50,070 nt of DNA from a bacterium (GCA_030430495.1 JAUIKM010000042.1:1-50070), one strand, 5' to 3'; shown: positions 24,598 through 39,400, numbered from the stretch's first letter. The notes: generated by a model from the letters alone, not told the origin. Translations and numbers: made by a program.

Positions 24598-26793
24598 ATG
24601 GCCCAAAACGACAATAACGACCGTCCCAATCCCGAGCGCAGACGCCCGCCTGAACGGCCCGGCATGCCCGGCGGCGGCGGCGGTTTCAACCGCAATAACA
24701 ACGACGACGACGACAACAACTTCTCGCGCTCAATGCGCACTGCGCTTGTCTGGATGTCAATTCTGGGCGGTACCCTGCTGATTCTGTTTTTCTTTAACTC
24801 CAGCCAGCAGGGTCAATCACGCATCAGCTACAACGAGTATCAGCGACTGATCTCTGAAGGGCGCGTCAAAACGGCCACCATTGAAAATCAGGGCCTCAAC
24901 TCCTACCTGTTTATCGGTAAACTGAAAGGCCAGACCCGCGTCAATTTCGGCGAGGGCGTTGCTCACGAGATTTCGTCCTTTAATGTTCCCCTGGCTTACG
25001 TCAACAGCGAAACCGAAGAATGGTGGCGCTCCAACGGCGTCGAATGGACCTACAGCAACAACTCCAACTCCATCTGGGACACGCTGTTAACATTTCTGCC
25101 CTTCATCCTGCTGATTGCCATTTTTATGGTCGTGATGCGCCGGATGCAAAACGGCAACTCCCGCGGCATCTTTACCTTCGGCAAGTCGCGCGCGCGCCTG
25201 ATCAACGATACAGGCAAAAAAGTGACGTTTGAAGACGTCGCCGGCGCAGATGAAGCCAAATATGAACTCGAAGAAATCATTGAATTCCTGCGCAATCCTG
25301 AAAAATTCCAGAAACTGGGCGGCAAGATTCCGCGCGGCGTGCTGCTGCTCGGGCCTCCGGGTACCGGTAAGACGCTGCTTGCGCGCGCCGTAGCCGGCGA
25401 AGCCAACGTGCCCTTTTTCTCCATCTCCGGCGCGGACTTCGTTGAAATGTTCGTGGGCGTCGGCGCCAGCCGCGTGCGCGACCTGTTTGAACAAGCCAAG
25501 AAAAACCATCCCTGCATCATCTTTATTGACGAGATCGACGCCGTCGGTCGCCACCGCGGCACCGGTCTGGGCGGCGGTCACGACGAGCGCGAACAGACGC
25601 TCAATCAGTTGCTGGTTGAAATGGATGGTTTTGAGCAGAATTCCGGCGTGATTGTCGTGGCTGCCACGAACCGCCCCGACGTGCTGGACCCCGCCCTGCT
25701 GCGCCCGGGCCGCTTTGACCGCCAGGTAGTGGTCGACCGACCGGACGTCAGGGGACGCCTCGGCATCCTGAAAGTCCACACGAAAAAAATCCCGATGGAT
25801 CAGAGCGTCAATCTGGAAGTCATTGCCGCCGGCACGCCCGGCCTCTCCGGCGCCGACCTGGCCAACCTCGTCAATGAGGCCGCTCTGCTCGCAGCGCGCT
25901 ACGGCTGCGACGCTGTCAACATGGAACTGATTGACGAAGCCAAGGACAAGATCCTGATGGGCGTCAAGCGTCAGAGCATGGTCATTACCGATGATGAAAA
26001 ACTGACGACAGCCTACCACGAAATGGGCCACGCCCTGGTGGGCATGCTGGTCAAAGACAGCGATCCCGTGCACAAAGTCACGATCATTCCGCGCGGACGC
26101 GCACTGGGCCTCACTTCTTACCTGCCGTCCGAGCAACTGCACACGATGAGCAAGGAACGCATCGAAGTGCGCATCGTGGCACTGCTGGCCGGCCGCGCCG
26201 CCGAAAAACTGGTGTTCAACAAACTGAACACCGGCGCCATGAACGACCTTGAGCGCGCCACCATGCTTGCGCGCAAAATGGTGTGTGAGTGGGGCATGAG
26301 CGATACGCTGGGACCGGTCTTCTACTCGAACAACGATGAAGAACCGTTCCTGGGCCGCGAACTCTCTCACTCCAAACACATCAGTGAGGAGACGGCGCGC
26401 GCAATCGACGCCGAGGTTCGCAGCATCATGCAGGCGGGGATGGAAAAGGCTGAAACGCTGCTGCGCGAAAACATGGACCTGCTGCACAAAACGAGCCAGC
26501 TGCTGGTTGAGCGCGAAAGCCTCGATTCCAGCGAGCTCAAACTCATCATGGAAGGCAAGGAACTGCCGCCCAAAGCAGTTTCGCTGCACGCCGTGGGCAG
26601 CAAAGCCGGCAAAACCGAGGCGGCGGGCGAAGCGACCGCAGCTGCCGACGGTGACACGCGTCGCCGGCGCTTTGCATCCACGCTCAAGTCCACGATAAAA
26701 AGCAAAGAAAAATCCGGCTCCGGCGAGGAAGTCGAAAAAGGCAAGGTTGAAGGCAGCCGCGGCGATGCGGATGCCTCTGCTGAAGGCGCCTGA
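24598..26793 (+). CDS. ftsH: ATP-dependent zinc metalloprotease FtsH
   Basis: FtsH is a membrane-anchored AAA protease that degrades misfolded membrane proteins and short-lived regulators. This copy has 731 residues. After a low-complexity Asn/Pro/Asp/Gly N-terminus of about 45 residues come two membrane helices (about 46-68 and 160-183) bracketing a periplasmic domain. The AAA domain has Walker A GPPGTGKT at 252-259, Walker [12 protein letters not shown] and the second region of homology [20 protein letters not shown]. The protease site is HEMGH at 474-478, matching HExxH, although HEAGH is the common form. The later acidic zinc ligand lies in [16 protein letters not shown] precedes the start by about ten bases. 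It ends the tilS-hpt-ftsH cluster. Confidence 0.95.
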   Translation: MAQNDNNDRPNPERRRPPERPGMPGGGGGFNRNNNDDDDNNFSRSMRTALVWMSILGGTLLILFFFNSSQQGQSRISYNEYQRLISEGRVKTATIENQGLNSYLFIGKLKGQTRVNFGEGVAHEISSFNVPLAYVNSETEEWWRSNGVEWTYSNNSNSIWDTLLTFLPFILLIAIFMVVMRRMQNGNSRGIFTFGKSRARLINDTGKKVTFEDVAGADEAKYELEEIIEFLRNPEKFQKLGGKIPRGVLLLGPPGTGKTLLARAVAGEANVPFFSISGADFVEMFVGVGASRVRDLFEQAKKNHPCIIFIDEIDAVGRHRGTGLGGGHDEREQTLNQLLVEMDGFEQNSGVIVVAATNRPDVLDPALLRPGRFDRQVVVDRPDVRGRLGILKVHTKKIPMDQSVNLEVIAAGTPGLSGADLANLVNEAALLAARYGCDAVNMELIDEAKDKILMGVKRQSMVITDDEKLTTAYHEMGHALVGMLVKDSDPVHKVTIIPRGRALGLTSYLPSEQLHTMSKERIEVRIVALLAGRAAEKLVFNKLNTGAMNDLERATMLARKMVCEWGMSDTLGPVFYSNNDEEPFLGRELSHSKHISEETARAIDAEVRSIMQAGMEKAETLLRENMDLLHKTSQLLVERESLDSSELKLIMEGKELPPKAVSLHAVGSKAGKTEAAGEATAAADGDTRRRRFASTLKSTIKSKEKSGSGEEVEKGKVEGSRGDADASAEGA

Positions 26794-26815
26794 AAAATCC
26801 GGATCAGAAAACGTC

Positions 26816-26867
26816 ACGTCCGCATTTCCGCGTTGGTTAAACGCCCGGAATGCGGACGTTTCTGTTT
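26816..26867 (+). terminator. Rho-independent terminator after ftsH
   Basis: A 10-bp perfect stem (ACGTCCGCAT at 26816-26825 with ATGCGGACGT at 26850-26859) continues inward with an imperfect GCG/CGC-type extension. It is followed by a T-rich TTTCTGTTTC tract. It lies 22 bases after the ftsH stop. Confidence 0.85.
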
Positions 26868-27499
26868 CAGGACAAAAACAAGACAAACAGCGTTTCGGAG
26901 CATGTTTCGGCGTTGTGGGTGCAGCGCAGTCTTCAGTCGTAGTGGTAGAGAGTTGATTCCAATCCCGAAACAGGGGGCCCGGGGGAAGGCGGGCGCTCAA
27001 CTCAAGTTTTGAACACAGTGTTGCGTGGTTTAAATTGCATTCCTGCGCGACGCGGAGGGAGCAGACACCCCTCTCGTCAACATCCACACTAAAAAGTGCG
27101 TCGCGTAAGTACTCCCTTTTTTTGGCGCGATTTACAACGAAGGGAACCTCGGTAGCGCGGTGGTTGTCTTCACGCCCGAATCCCAATTGGGCACCGTCCG
27201 AAATGCCGGCGGCATCAGTGGAACGATTGAGCGATTGAAATGGAAATCAAAGTCGAACGCGAAGCGCATCCGGGCTTGGCGTTCAATTATTGTCCATTAT
27301 TGGCCACTTGGCCGCAGGCACTCATGAGTTCGGACCGGCCCTGGCGAAAAATCGCCCGTTTAACTCCGCATTTGCCACTTTGGTACGATTTTTTCAACGA
27401 TGTATTCGGACATCTGTATTGCGGTGCGCCCTCGTTCCGGCTATGGGCGCTCACGGAAGGATGACCGACATTTATATACATCAGGCATGGAGCCTATCC
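26868..27499. other. Intergenic leader region before the giant surface-protein gene
   Basis: About 630 bases without a supported gene. It contains a small perfect dyad AACAC-A-GTGTT at 27012-27022 and a C/G tract near 26975. A frame in line with the giant gene is open from 27290 but reads like non-coding sequence, and the credible signal peptide begins only at 27500. A long 5' leader or promoter region is likely. No riboswitch is recognised. Confidence 0.5.
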
Positions 27500-30400
27500 A
27501 TGAAATCAGTTCGCGATGGCGTTTATTCCCTGTTTTTCGGCTGCCTGCTGATGTGCATGGCTGTTTCGACGGCCCCTGCACGCGTACAACCGTCCGCCGA
27601 TCAGGTCAGGTCGACCGACCGCGTGTCGACCTTCAACGAAGCGTATCTCCAGAATAGAGGTCAATGGGACGACGAAGCGCTCTTCCTGCTGCGGCGGCCC
27701 GGCCTGCGCATGTGGCTGACGCACGAAGGCATCGTCTACGACCTGTTCTCCGTCGACGTCGCTCCCCCGCCGGCCGACGCCCCGCCTTTCAGCGAGGGCA
27801 TCAGGACCCGCCGCGGCCACGTTGTGCGCTTCGCTCTGCAAGGCGCGCAAAGCGCCGGGACAACCATGGAAATGGCTGGAGAGGGAAACACGCGCTACAA
27901 TTGGTTCCGCGCAGACAAGGCCGTACAAGGCGTGCGAAGTTATGATGAAGTGGTGATTGGCGACATCCTGCCGGGAATTGATGCGCGCTATTATATGGAC
28001 GGCGCTGTGCCGCGTTACGACCTGATCGTCAATCCGGGCGCCGGGACCGAGCAGTTGGTCTGGAATATCAGCGGCGGCGACAAAGTTGAAATCGATGCCG
28101 ACGGCAACCTGCTTGTACATACATCGCGCGGAACCCTGTCACAATCCGCACCGATTACATTTCAGGAAAACCCCGACGGCACCCGCAGTTATGTCAACAC
28201 GCGTTTTGTGCTTTCGCAGGGGCCTGTTCCCATGGTTGGCTTTGAGACGGAAGTTTACGACCGCTCGCGGCCGCTGATCATCGATCCGCTGATCTGGAGC
28301 ACCTACCTGGGCACAAGCGACGACGAAGCTTCGCTGGGCATTGAGCTGTACACCACGACCGACGTCAACAACGTGGTCACGATCGAAAATGTCTTTACCT
28401 GCGGTTACACGGATTCGGACTCTTTCCCGGTGCAGGCAGGCGGCTACCAGCAGACCAATTCCGGCGAGCTGGACGCCTATGTGGCGCGTTTTGACAAAGA
28501 CGCAACGGATCTGGAGGAATGCACTTATATCGGCGGTTCCGAAGACGACGTTGCGCGCGATATTGCGGTTGACGGCGACGGCGACGTGTATATCACGGGC
28601 TACACAACCAGCGGCATCGACAAATATCCGACGACCGTCGGCGCGGCCCAAACCAACCACGGCGGCGACTGCGATATCTTCGTGACCAAATTCGCCAACG
28701 ACCTCGGCACGCTGGAGTACTCGACTTTTGTCGGCGGAAACTCCGACGACCGCGCCTATGCGATTGCGCTTGACGACGAAATGGCCATCGTGGCCGGAGC
28801 CAGCAGCTCCAACAACTTTCCGGACGTCGGCACGGTGTTTGACGATGTTCTCACGAGCACGCTGTTCGACGCGGTCATTACCAAGGTAGCGGACGACGGC
28901 GGTTCGTTTGTGTGGTCGACTTTTCTGGGCAAGGACGCGCTTGATATTGCACTGGACGTTGACATTGATTCCAATCAGGATGTCTACGTCTGCGGTGTAA
29001 CGGGCAACACAAATCAATCCAATCTGTTCTGGCTGCAGGACGCTTTTGACGCGACCTTTAACAGCACGGCCAACGATCAGCTGGTATTCGAGCAATACGA
29101 CGGATTCGTCACAAAGATCGAAAGCGACGCTTCTGCTGTTCTCTATTCGACTTTTTTTGGGGGAGTAAAAGACGACTATTGTTCAGGGCTTGATGTACTA
29201 TCCACCAGCCTCGTGTATGTAGTCGGTTCAACATTGTCAGACACCACCAATCACGATTTCCCGGTAAAAGGAGCATACCAGGCCGACCTCAGTTCTTCAA
29301 GCGATGTATTCGTCGCCGGATTTGATGTCAGCCAGGCAGGTGTTAACAGTCTTGTTTATTCGAGTTATTTGGGCGGTTCATCGCAGGATTACGGCCATCG
29401 CATTCAAATGGTCGCAGATTCAGCCTACGTGATCGGTATCACGAACTCAAACGACTTTCCGACGAATTCCTTTTCCTATTTCCGCCGCGCCATCGGCGAT
29501 GAAGACGTCTTCATGACCAAACTGATCGTTGACGAAGGCGTCAATGGTCTGGAGTACTCGACCTATTTTGGCGGTAAAAAAACGGACCGCCGCACGGACG
29601 ACAACGACGAATTTTTCGCCTACATGCCCAACCTCGGCATGTCGCACTATGTTAACAACAACTACATCTGGATTTGCGGCGGCACGCAGTCGGTGGACTT
29701 CCCCACCAGCGTCGACGCGTACCAGGAAGAGTACGAGGGCAATCCGCGCGACGCCTTCCTGTTAAACTTCGAGTTAACAGCCGACAAGATCGACGTGTTA
29801 AGTCCGACGCAAAACGAAGAGTACTGCGTCTGTGATTCGATTAAAGTTAAATGGTCGCGCACCGGCAACGACGATGTAATTATCCACCTGGTGGATGAAG
29901 ACTTTGATCCGGAAGACGACGGAGCGACGGAGACAGCGGTCATCGACACCGTTAACTTCGTGACGCCGGTTGACAGTTTAATGTGGAAGCTGCCGGAAGA
30001 TCTGGACCCGACCAAAAAGTACAGTGTACGCGTCTACGACGCCATCAACCCGGCGCTCTACGACAGCAGCGAATACTTCTACGTCTACGCCCCGCCGGTG
30101 ATCGATTCCATCGGCGGCGACACCGAGCTCTGCCTGGACGTCAACGCCGAAGTTGAACTGGAAGCCGAATTCGCAACATCCACGACGGCGACAATCAAAT
30201 GGCAGGAGTTAACGAGCAGGAATCCGGACGTCTGGACCGACTTAAACGGCGAGACGACGGAGCGGCTGGAGTTCACGGCCACGCCGGCCGACAACAATCG
30301 CATTTTCCGGATTGAGATTGAAAACGAATGCGGCGTCACGTCGGCCACGATGCAGCTCATCATCGTGCAGAAACCGAACATTCTGGCCTACGTTCCGGCG

Positions 30401-33400
30401 GCGGCGTCCTGCAAAGGCAAGACCTTGACCATCGGCGTGGTGGCGGAGTTTTATCCGGACGCAGACATCACCTGGCAGGAGAGCACCGACGACGGTGCCA
30501 ACTGGTCTGACGTCGACGGCCCCAAACCCGCACTGCACTCGCCCCAGACAAATGAATTTGACACGCCCGTGGTTTCGGGCGCGTCGAACGGGAATAAATA
30601 CCGCGCCAAACTGGAGAACAGTTGCGGCGTTGTTTACAGCGCCATCACGACAATTGTTCTGCAATTCCCGCCGGAAGACCCGGTCCAGCCTGTCGATCAG
30701 GAAGAATGTGAAGGCGACCAGGTGACATTTACCTGGGATTTTGACGCCTTCCCGCTTCCCACGGACTACGGCTGGGAATGCAGTACGGACGGCGGCGCCA
30801 ACTGGACTTTTGTGGCCGGTTCGCAGGGGCAGAAAACGCTCACAATAGCAAGCGCAGACAAGGCCGACGCGGGCAAACTCTACCGCGCCTATGCACGCGG
30901 ACACACCTGCTGGGATCCCGGCGAAGAACTGCTAAGCAACGAAGTTTCCTACGACGTCATCGACCCGCCAAACATCAGCGGCGCGCCGAGCGACACGACG
31001 ATCTGCATCGGCGATGGGGCCTCGTTTAACTTCACAGCTGAAAACATCGACAATTTTGAGTGGTTAAAAGACGGCCAGCCGATTACCGACCCGACGATTT
31101 CGCGCGGTATCAATTCGCTGAGCTTTTTAACATTTGCGGCCTCACATGCCGGCAGCTACAGCTACACCGGCAGCGGCGACTGTACGCCGTCCGCCTCGTT
31201 CTCCTTTACAATCACGGCGGGCGACGTACCGACGATCGACACGCAGCCCCTTGACGTCTTTGCCTGTGAAGGCGAGGACGCCACGTTTACTGTTGATGCC
31301 GACGGGGCCGACACGTACGAGTGGTTTGTGGACGAACTGGACGGCAACGGTTTTACTCGCATCTCCGGCGAGAGCGGCACGGACCTGACGATTTCAAGCG
31401 TCACGACCGCGATGGACGGTTTCCGCTACCGCGTGCGCGGCCGCAACGACTGCGGGCGCTCCGACTGGTCGGACATCGTGGTCTTAAGCGTCGGCACCGA
31501 ACCCTCGTTTACCACGCCGCCGGCGGACGTCGAAGTGTGTTTAAACGATCCGGGTTTAACCATTTCCTTTGAAGTGGACGGCGATCCCGCTCCGAGCATC
31601 ACCTGGTATCGCGATCAGAACGACGGCAACGGCTTCCAGGTGTTTAACACCGCGGCCAACGAAAAGTCCTATACGTTCAGCCCGGTGACAGCCGATCTGG
31701 GCGACGACAGGTTTTACATTGAAATCAGCAACAGCTGCGGCACCGTGCAGTCGGCGATTATCGACGTGACAATTCTGACCGAGCCGGTTGTAGAATTGGC
31801 GGTTGCTTCGCCGACGGTTTGTGCCGGCGAACAGGTCGTTTTTGAAGTCGATTACTCCGGCGCGGAACCAATTGCGGTCAGCTGGCTGCGCCGCCCGGCC
31901 GGCGCGCCGAGCTGGACGCCGATTGCCGGCCAGAACGGCAAGACCTACACAATTCCCGCCGCGGATATCAACGACGACCAGACGCGCTACCGCGCCGAGC
32001 TGGTTAACTCCTGCGGCACGACGCGCAGCACGGGATTGCTGACAGTTGTCGACAAACCGCAGTTCACCAACGACGCGCCGGCGGATCAGGCCGTGTGCGA
32101 AGGCGACGACGTCACCTTCACGGCCGTGCTGGTGGACAACACAACGCCGATTGACGACTACCAGTGGCAGCAGGACGACGGCGGCGGATTTGTCGACTTA
32201 AACAACGGCGCGAATGTCAGCGGAGCAAAAACGCTGGCCCTGACGCTGCAGAACGTCACGACGGCGATGCACGGCTACCGCTATCGCCTCGTAGCTGAGA
32301 ACCAATGCGCTTCCGGCGCGCAGGCCGTCGTTTCCCCCATCGCGGAACTGACGGTTAACTACGCGCCGCGCGACCTGGCGATCGACAATATCGATCCGAT
32401 CTGCAGCGGTGAAGAATTCAGAATCAGCGCTTCGGCCGACAGCCGCCCGGCGGCGACCGTGCAGTGGCAGCGCTGGGACGGCACGAGCTGGACCGACATC
32501 GCCGGCGCGACCAACACGGAACTGGTGGTCAATCCGATCACGAGCGACTGGGACGGCGACAAAGTCCGCGCAGTCTTCACCAATGCGGTTTGCTCTCCCA
32601 ACGCCAATATCGAGTCGAGCGACATCGAGGTGCTGGAAGAAGTTGTGATCGACAACAACACGCCGAACACAACCGAAGTCTGCGCAGGCGAAGATCTGAG
32701 CTTGACATTCACCGTGACGGGCAGCGAGACAATTATCTATCAATGGCAGGTGGATCGCGGCGACGGCAATGGCTTTGTCAATCAGGCCGACGGCCTCGAG
32801 GTTAACACAACGGTGGTCGGCGGCGCGACGACGCGCACACTGACGATCGACGATGTGGATGAATCGCTGGACGGTCACCGCTATCGCCTGCGCGCCGAAA
32901 ACGACTGCACTTCCGAAATTTTCTCCGACGCACTGACGCTGACGGTTAACTACGCGCCGCGCGACCCGGCCATCGACAACATCGATCCGATCTGCGCCGG
33001 CGAAGAGTTTATCATTAACGCATCTGTCGACAGCCGCCCGGCGGCGACGGTGCAGTGGCAGCGCTGGGACGGCGCGAGCTGGACCGACATCAGCGGCGCG
33101 ACGAATACCGAGCTGCGCATCAACCCGATCACGAGCGACTGGGACGGCGACAAAGTCCGCGCCGTGTTTACAAATCCGAAGTGTGCTCCGGCCGTCAACA
33201 TCGAATCGGCCGACATCGAAGTGCTGGAAGAAGTTGTAATCGACAACAACACGCCGAACACAACCGAAGTCTGTGCAGGCGACGACCTGAGTTTAACATT
33301 TGACGTAAGCGGCAGCGAAACAATTATCTACCAATGGCAGGTGGATCGCGGCGACGGCAACGGATTTGTCAACCAGAGCGACGGTCTCGAGATTAACACA

Positions 33401-36400
33401 ACGGTTATTGGTGGATCGACAACTCGCACGCTGATCATTAATGACGTCGACGAGGCGCTCCACGGTCACCGCTATCGCCTGCGCGCCGAGAACGACTGCA
33501 CGTCCGAGATTTTCTCCGACGCACTGACGCTGACGGTTAACTATGCGCCGCGCGACCTGACCATCGACGACATCGATCCGATCTGCGACGGCGAGGTGTT
33601 GATTGTTAACGCTTCGGCCGACAGCCGCCCGCCGGCGACGGTGCAGTGGCAGCGCTGGAACGGCGCGAGCTGGACGAACATCAACGGCGCAACAACGACC
33701 GAACTGCGCATCGACCCGATTGACGCCGGCTGGGACGGCCACAAAGTGCGCGCCGTGTTTACCAACCCCGAGTGCCCACCGGAAGCCGACATTGAATCCG
33801 TTGACATAGAGGTTCTGGAGGACGTGCAGATTACGGCTTCCGACCTGCCCGACGAACATTGCGTCGGCGACCTGGCGCAATTCTCCGTCACGCTCGACGG
33901 CAGCACGCCCTATACCATCGCCTGGGAGACGTTTAACGGCGCCACCTGGGATCTGGTCGGTTCGCTCGAAAATTACTCGCGCACGATCCAGGCTTCGGAC
34001 GACGGCCTGCGTCTGCGCGTCCGCGTCAGCAACGACTGCGCCACCCTGCCGCCGCTGGAAATAACGCTCAAAATTGAAGAGCCGCCGGCGATCGTAACGC
34101 AGCCGACGGATCAGGAAATCTGCGAAGGCGATAACGCAACGTTCAGCGTCTCGGCGACGGGCACGGCGCTCTCCTACCAGTGGCAACGCCGGGATGGCGC
34201 GCTGTTTACCGACATCCCCGGCGCGGCGGCGCAGAACGCTTCCTACACACTTAACAACGCCCAACAGTCGACGGACGACGGCGCGCGCTTCCGCGTGATC
34301 GTCTCCAATTCATGTGGCGTCGGCCTGGCTTCGGCTGAAGTAATGTTAACGGTCGACATCGCGCCGACAGTCGACAGCGACCCGACCGACCAGGAAGTGT
34401 GCGAAGGTGAAAACGCGACCTTTACGGCCGCGGCCACGAGCCGCCCCGCTCTGCAGTACTTTTACGAGGTCAACGACGGCGGCGGCTGGGCCAACCGCAC
34501 GGCGCTTGCCTCCGGCAGCCTGACCCTGAACAACGTCACGCCGGATATGGACGGCAACCTGTACCGCTTCGTTTTTGTTAACAAATGCGGTGAAAGCATC
34601 AGCGGCGAAGCGCTGCTGACGGTGAACGTCAAACCGGCATTCGACGTCGAGCCGGACGATCAGACGATCTGCGCCGGCGAGACGGTGATCTTTACTTCAC
34701 AAATTGATCCGGCTGTCAAACCGACACCCACCTACCAGTGGCAGGTCGACGATGGTTCCGGTTTCAGCGACTTAAACAACGGCACGGACGTCAGCGGCGC
34801 AACAACGCCGGAACTGACGCTCGACAACGTGACAACGGCTATGAACGGCAACCGCTACCGCGTGCTGGCGTTCAACATCTGCGCGCCGGGCGGCATCGAG
34901 TCCCGGGCGGCGGTGCTGACGGTCCACGACGTGCCGGAAATCAGTTCACAGCCGACGGATCAGCGCGTCTGCGCCGACGACAATGTGACCTTCAGCGTGG
35001 CGGCGCTGACGCCCCCGGCAATCGACAGCTATCAATGGCAGGTCGATGACGGCTCCGGTTTCAGCGACATGGCCGGCCAGAACGGCGCGAGCCTGAACTT
35101 CACGGCGCAGGACGGCATGAACGGCAACGTGTACCGCGTGATCGTCGAAAATGCCTGCGGCACGACCACGAGCGATGAAGCGCTCCTGACCGTCGACACA
35201 CCGCCGACCATAACGCAGCAGCCGATCAGTCAGACGATCTGCGAAGGCGAGGACGTCTCCTTTACCGCGATTGCGGACGGACGCCCCGCCCCGGACATCG
35301 CCTGGGAAGTCAACAACGGCTCCGGCTGGCAGGCACTCTCCCCCGCCGTTCATACAAACACTTTGACGATCAACGCGGCGGATCGGTCGCTGGACGGCAA
35401 CCAATACCGCGCGCTGTTTACGAACGACTGCGACAAGCTGACGAGCGACGCCGTCACCCTGACGGTTAATTACGCACCCGAAAATCCGACGATCAGCGGC
35501 ACGGAACCGATTGTCATCTGCGAAGGTGAAGAACTTGTCATTACGGCGTCGGCCGACGGCAAAGAGATGCCGACAGTTCAATGGGAAGTCAACCGCGGCA
35601 TCGGCTGGGAAGAAATTCCCTTCCAGACCAACCCCACGTTGAACATTGTCGTCAACGACTTCGGTTGGGACGGACGCAAATACCGCGCGCGCTTTACCAA
35701 CAGCTGCGGCGAGGTGCTGACGGACGAACGATCGATCGAGGTGCGGCAGGAAGTCGCGATCACCGAACAGCCGCAAGGCGATGAGTTCTGCGTGGGCGAC
35801 GAAGTGACCTTCGACATCAAGGTGGAAGGCGCCGAGCCGATCACGATCAACTGGGAAGTCAACGACGGATCCGGCTGGACGCAGGTGGCAAGCGGCGACA
35901 GCTACACTCGCATGATTATGAGCGAGGACGACGACGGCCTGCAGGTGCGCGCCGTGGTGTCCAACGACTGCAACGAAGTGATTTCCGTCGTGGTACAGCT
36001 CACGATCAAATCGCCGCCGACGATTACCGCCGAGCCGCAGGACGTCCAGATCTGCGAGGACGACGACGCAAGTTTTACGGTCGAAGCCGAAGGCAGCGAC
36101 CTCGAATATCAGTGGCAGCAATTCAACGGCACGGACTTTGACGACCTGCCCGGTAAAAACGACAAGACGCTGACGCTGACGACGGTTAAACAGGCCATCT
36201 ACGACGGCGCACAATTCCGCGTGGTTCTGAGCAATGGCTGTAATGTGGTCAACTCGGAAGTCGTGACGCTGACGGTGGACATCGCCCCGACTATCGACAC
36301 GGAAATCGCCGACATGCAGGTCTGCAGCGGCGAATCGGTCACCTTTACGGCTACGGCCGACTCGCGTCTGCCGCTCAGCTACGGCTATCAGGTCGACCGC

Positions 36401-39400
36401 ATGGACGGCAACGGCTGGTCGGCCGAGACGGCACTGGCCGGCAGCAGCCTGACGATTGACGACGTGCAGGCCGACATGGACGGTTGGCTGTACCGCCTGG
36501 TCTTCACGAATGACTGCGGCAGCACAACGACGCTCGCCGCCGAGCTGACCGTCGATGTGGCGCCGACCTTCGACATGCAACCTGTCGATCAGACGGTGTG
36601 CGCCGGCAACACGGCGACATTCGAAGCGACGCTCGAGCCGGGGACTAAACCAGAGGCAAGCTATCAGTGGCAAGTGAATGATGGATCGGGTTTTGTGGAC
36701 CTGAGCGACGGCGCGAACGTCGGCGGATCACAAACGCTGACCCTGACGATCGACAATGTGACGGTCGACATGGCGGGCAACCTCTACCGCGTAACGGCTG
36801 AAAATCTGTGTGCGCTGGAGAGCAGCCTGGAAGCCGAACTGTTTGTGGACGATGTGCCGGAAATCACGACGCAGCCCACGGATGAAACCGCCTGTGAGGG
36901 CGAAAACGTGATGCTGTCCGTCGCCGCGGGCAGCCCGCCGGATCTCTCTTATCAGTGGCAGGTGGACGAAGGCAGCGGTTTTGCGGACCTGGCGGGCGAA
37001 GACGACGCCACCCTGCTGCTGGGCGCGGTGACGGCCGCCATGAACGGCAATACCTACCGCGTGCGCGTGATCAATTACTGCGGTGAGACGCTGAGCGATG
37101 AAGTTGTGCTGACGGTCAACACATTGCCGAACGTGACGGAACACCCCGCCGGTCTGGTGATCTGCGAGGGCGAGGACGCCGAGTTCACTGCGCGCGCCGA
37201 CGGACAGCCGAGTCCGGTGCTGCGCTGGCAGTCCAACGACGGCAGCGGCTGGCAGGACATCAGCCCGGCCGAAACCAACGAAACCCTGACGATTTCCGCG
37301 GCTGACCGCAGCCTGAGCGGCACGCAATACCGCGCGCGTTTCAGCAATGCCTGTGGTGCGGAATTCAGCAATGCCGCCTCGCTGACGGTCAACTACGCCC
37401 CGACGATCACGGCGGAACCGGTCGATCAAACGGTCTGCGAAGGCGACGAAGTGCGCTTTACGGTCGGACTGGACGGCGACCCCGCTCCGGATGTTCAGTG
37501 GCAGGTGGACCGCCGGGACGGCAACGGCTACAGCGACCTGGCCGGCGAAGAATCTGCGGTGCTGGTGCTTCCGAACGCCGACCCGAATCAGGACGGCTGG
37601 ACCTATCGAGCTCACATTGAAAATCCCTGCGGCGAGACCTTCAGTCTACCCGCGACGCTGACCGTGGACACAAATCCGCGCATTACGCTGAACCCGACGG
37701 ACGCCGAGCACTGCGAGGGCGAGGACGCCCGTTTTGAGGCGGCCGCCGATGCGCAGCCGCAGCCCGACGTCCAGTGGGAAATCGATCGCAACGACGGCAG
37801 CGGTTTTGTGCCGCTGGCAGGCGAAACGAACACCACGCTGGACCGCCCGGCCGTCAATGCCGCGCAGGACGGCTACCGCTTCCGCGCCGTCTTCAGCAAT
37901 GCCTGCGGCCAGGTGGAGAGCGCCGTCGTGAGCCTGATCGTGCGCAGCGCGCCGACGATAGCGGACGAGCCGACGGACATTATCACCTGCGAGGGTGAGA
38001 CAGTGAACTTCGTGGCGGCAGCCAACGGCAATCCCCTGCCGGACATCCGCTGGGAGGAGAACCGCGGTACGGGCTTTACGCCAATCGGTGGTGAGACCGA
38101 CCCCGTGTTGACGCTGACCAACGTGCAGCCGGAGCTGGACGGCACGCTCTACCGCGCCGTTTTCACGAATCAGTGCGGTGAGGCGACGAGCGTCGAGGCG
38201 AGCCTGACGATTCAGGAGTCCCCCGCCATCACGCTTGAACCCCAAAATCTGACGATCTGCGAAGGCGAGGACGCCGAGCTGACGGCCGACGCCGAAGGCG
38301 TGCCCGCGCCGGATGTTCAATGGCAGGAAAACCGCGGCGCGGGATGGAACAACATCGACGGCGCGGAAAGCCCGACGCTGCTGATCGGCGGTGTGGACGA
38401 AACGCTTGACGGCGTGCTCTTCCGCGCGGTCTTCACGAATGCCTGCGGCGAAGCGACCACGACGGACGCCGAGCTGCGCATCCACGTGGGACCGAGCATT
38501 GATGTGCAACCGCTGGATCTGACGGTCTGCGAAGGCGAGGACGCCCAGTTTACAGCCGTTGCCGACGGCACGCCGTTGCCGACGGTGCAGTGGCAGGCCG
38601 ACGACGGCGGCGGTTTTTCCGACCTGCCCGGCGAGACAAATACCACGCTCAACATGGCCAAGGTCGCGGCGGGTGCGGACGGACGCATCGTGCGCGCCGT
38701 CTTTACCAACTCCTGCGGCGTCCTGACGAGCCGCGCGGTCAGCCTGACGGTCTGGACCGCGCCTGAAATCACACTGCAACCGCGTGACACGGGCGCATGT
38801 GAAGGCGGCACGCTGGAACTGACGGCCGCGGCCGAAGGCCGCCCCGCGCCGGAAGTGCAGTGGCAGGTGGACGAAGGCGGCGGTTTTGTCAATCTTGTCG
38901 GCGAAAACACGCCGCTGCTGACGGTGCGCAACGTGCCGGCCGCGGCCGACGGTTATCGCTATCGCGCGGTCTTCAGCAACGACTGCGGCGAGACCTCCAC
39001 ACGCGAAGTAAGCGTGCGCATCGAATACCCGCCCATTGTGGAACGCCAGCCGCGCGACACAACAATCTGCGCCGGCGAGCCCGTCGAGCTGGTAGTTGAA
39101 GTCATCGGCGATCCGCAACCCAATATCCAGTGGCTGCGCGACGACGGCGTCGTCGTGACGGAAATTGCCGGTGCAAACAGCGCCATCCTGACGATCGACG
39201 TCGTGCCGGCCGCCTGGAACGGACAACAATTCCGCGCGCGCTTCAGCAATTCCTGCGGCACGCTCGAATCCGAAGCTGCTACGCTGACGGTCAATACCCC
39301 GCCGGTGATTACCACCGACGCTGTCGACCTGACGATTTGTGAAGAGAATCCGGCCGAATTCACGGCCGCCGCGACGGGACAGCCGATACCAACGATTCAG

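Noticed and set aside
25087-27186. Long minus-strand ORF opposite ftsH
   Set aside because: Antisense shadow of a conserved gene in GC-rich codon usage. Its His/Arg/Val composition is typical of shadows.
27290-27499. 70-codon upstream extension of the giant protein
   Set aside because: It would place the signal peptide internally. The ATG at 27500 has a ribosome binding site and a proper signal sequence.
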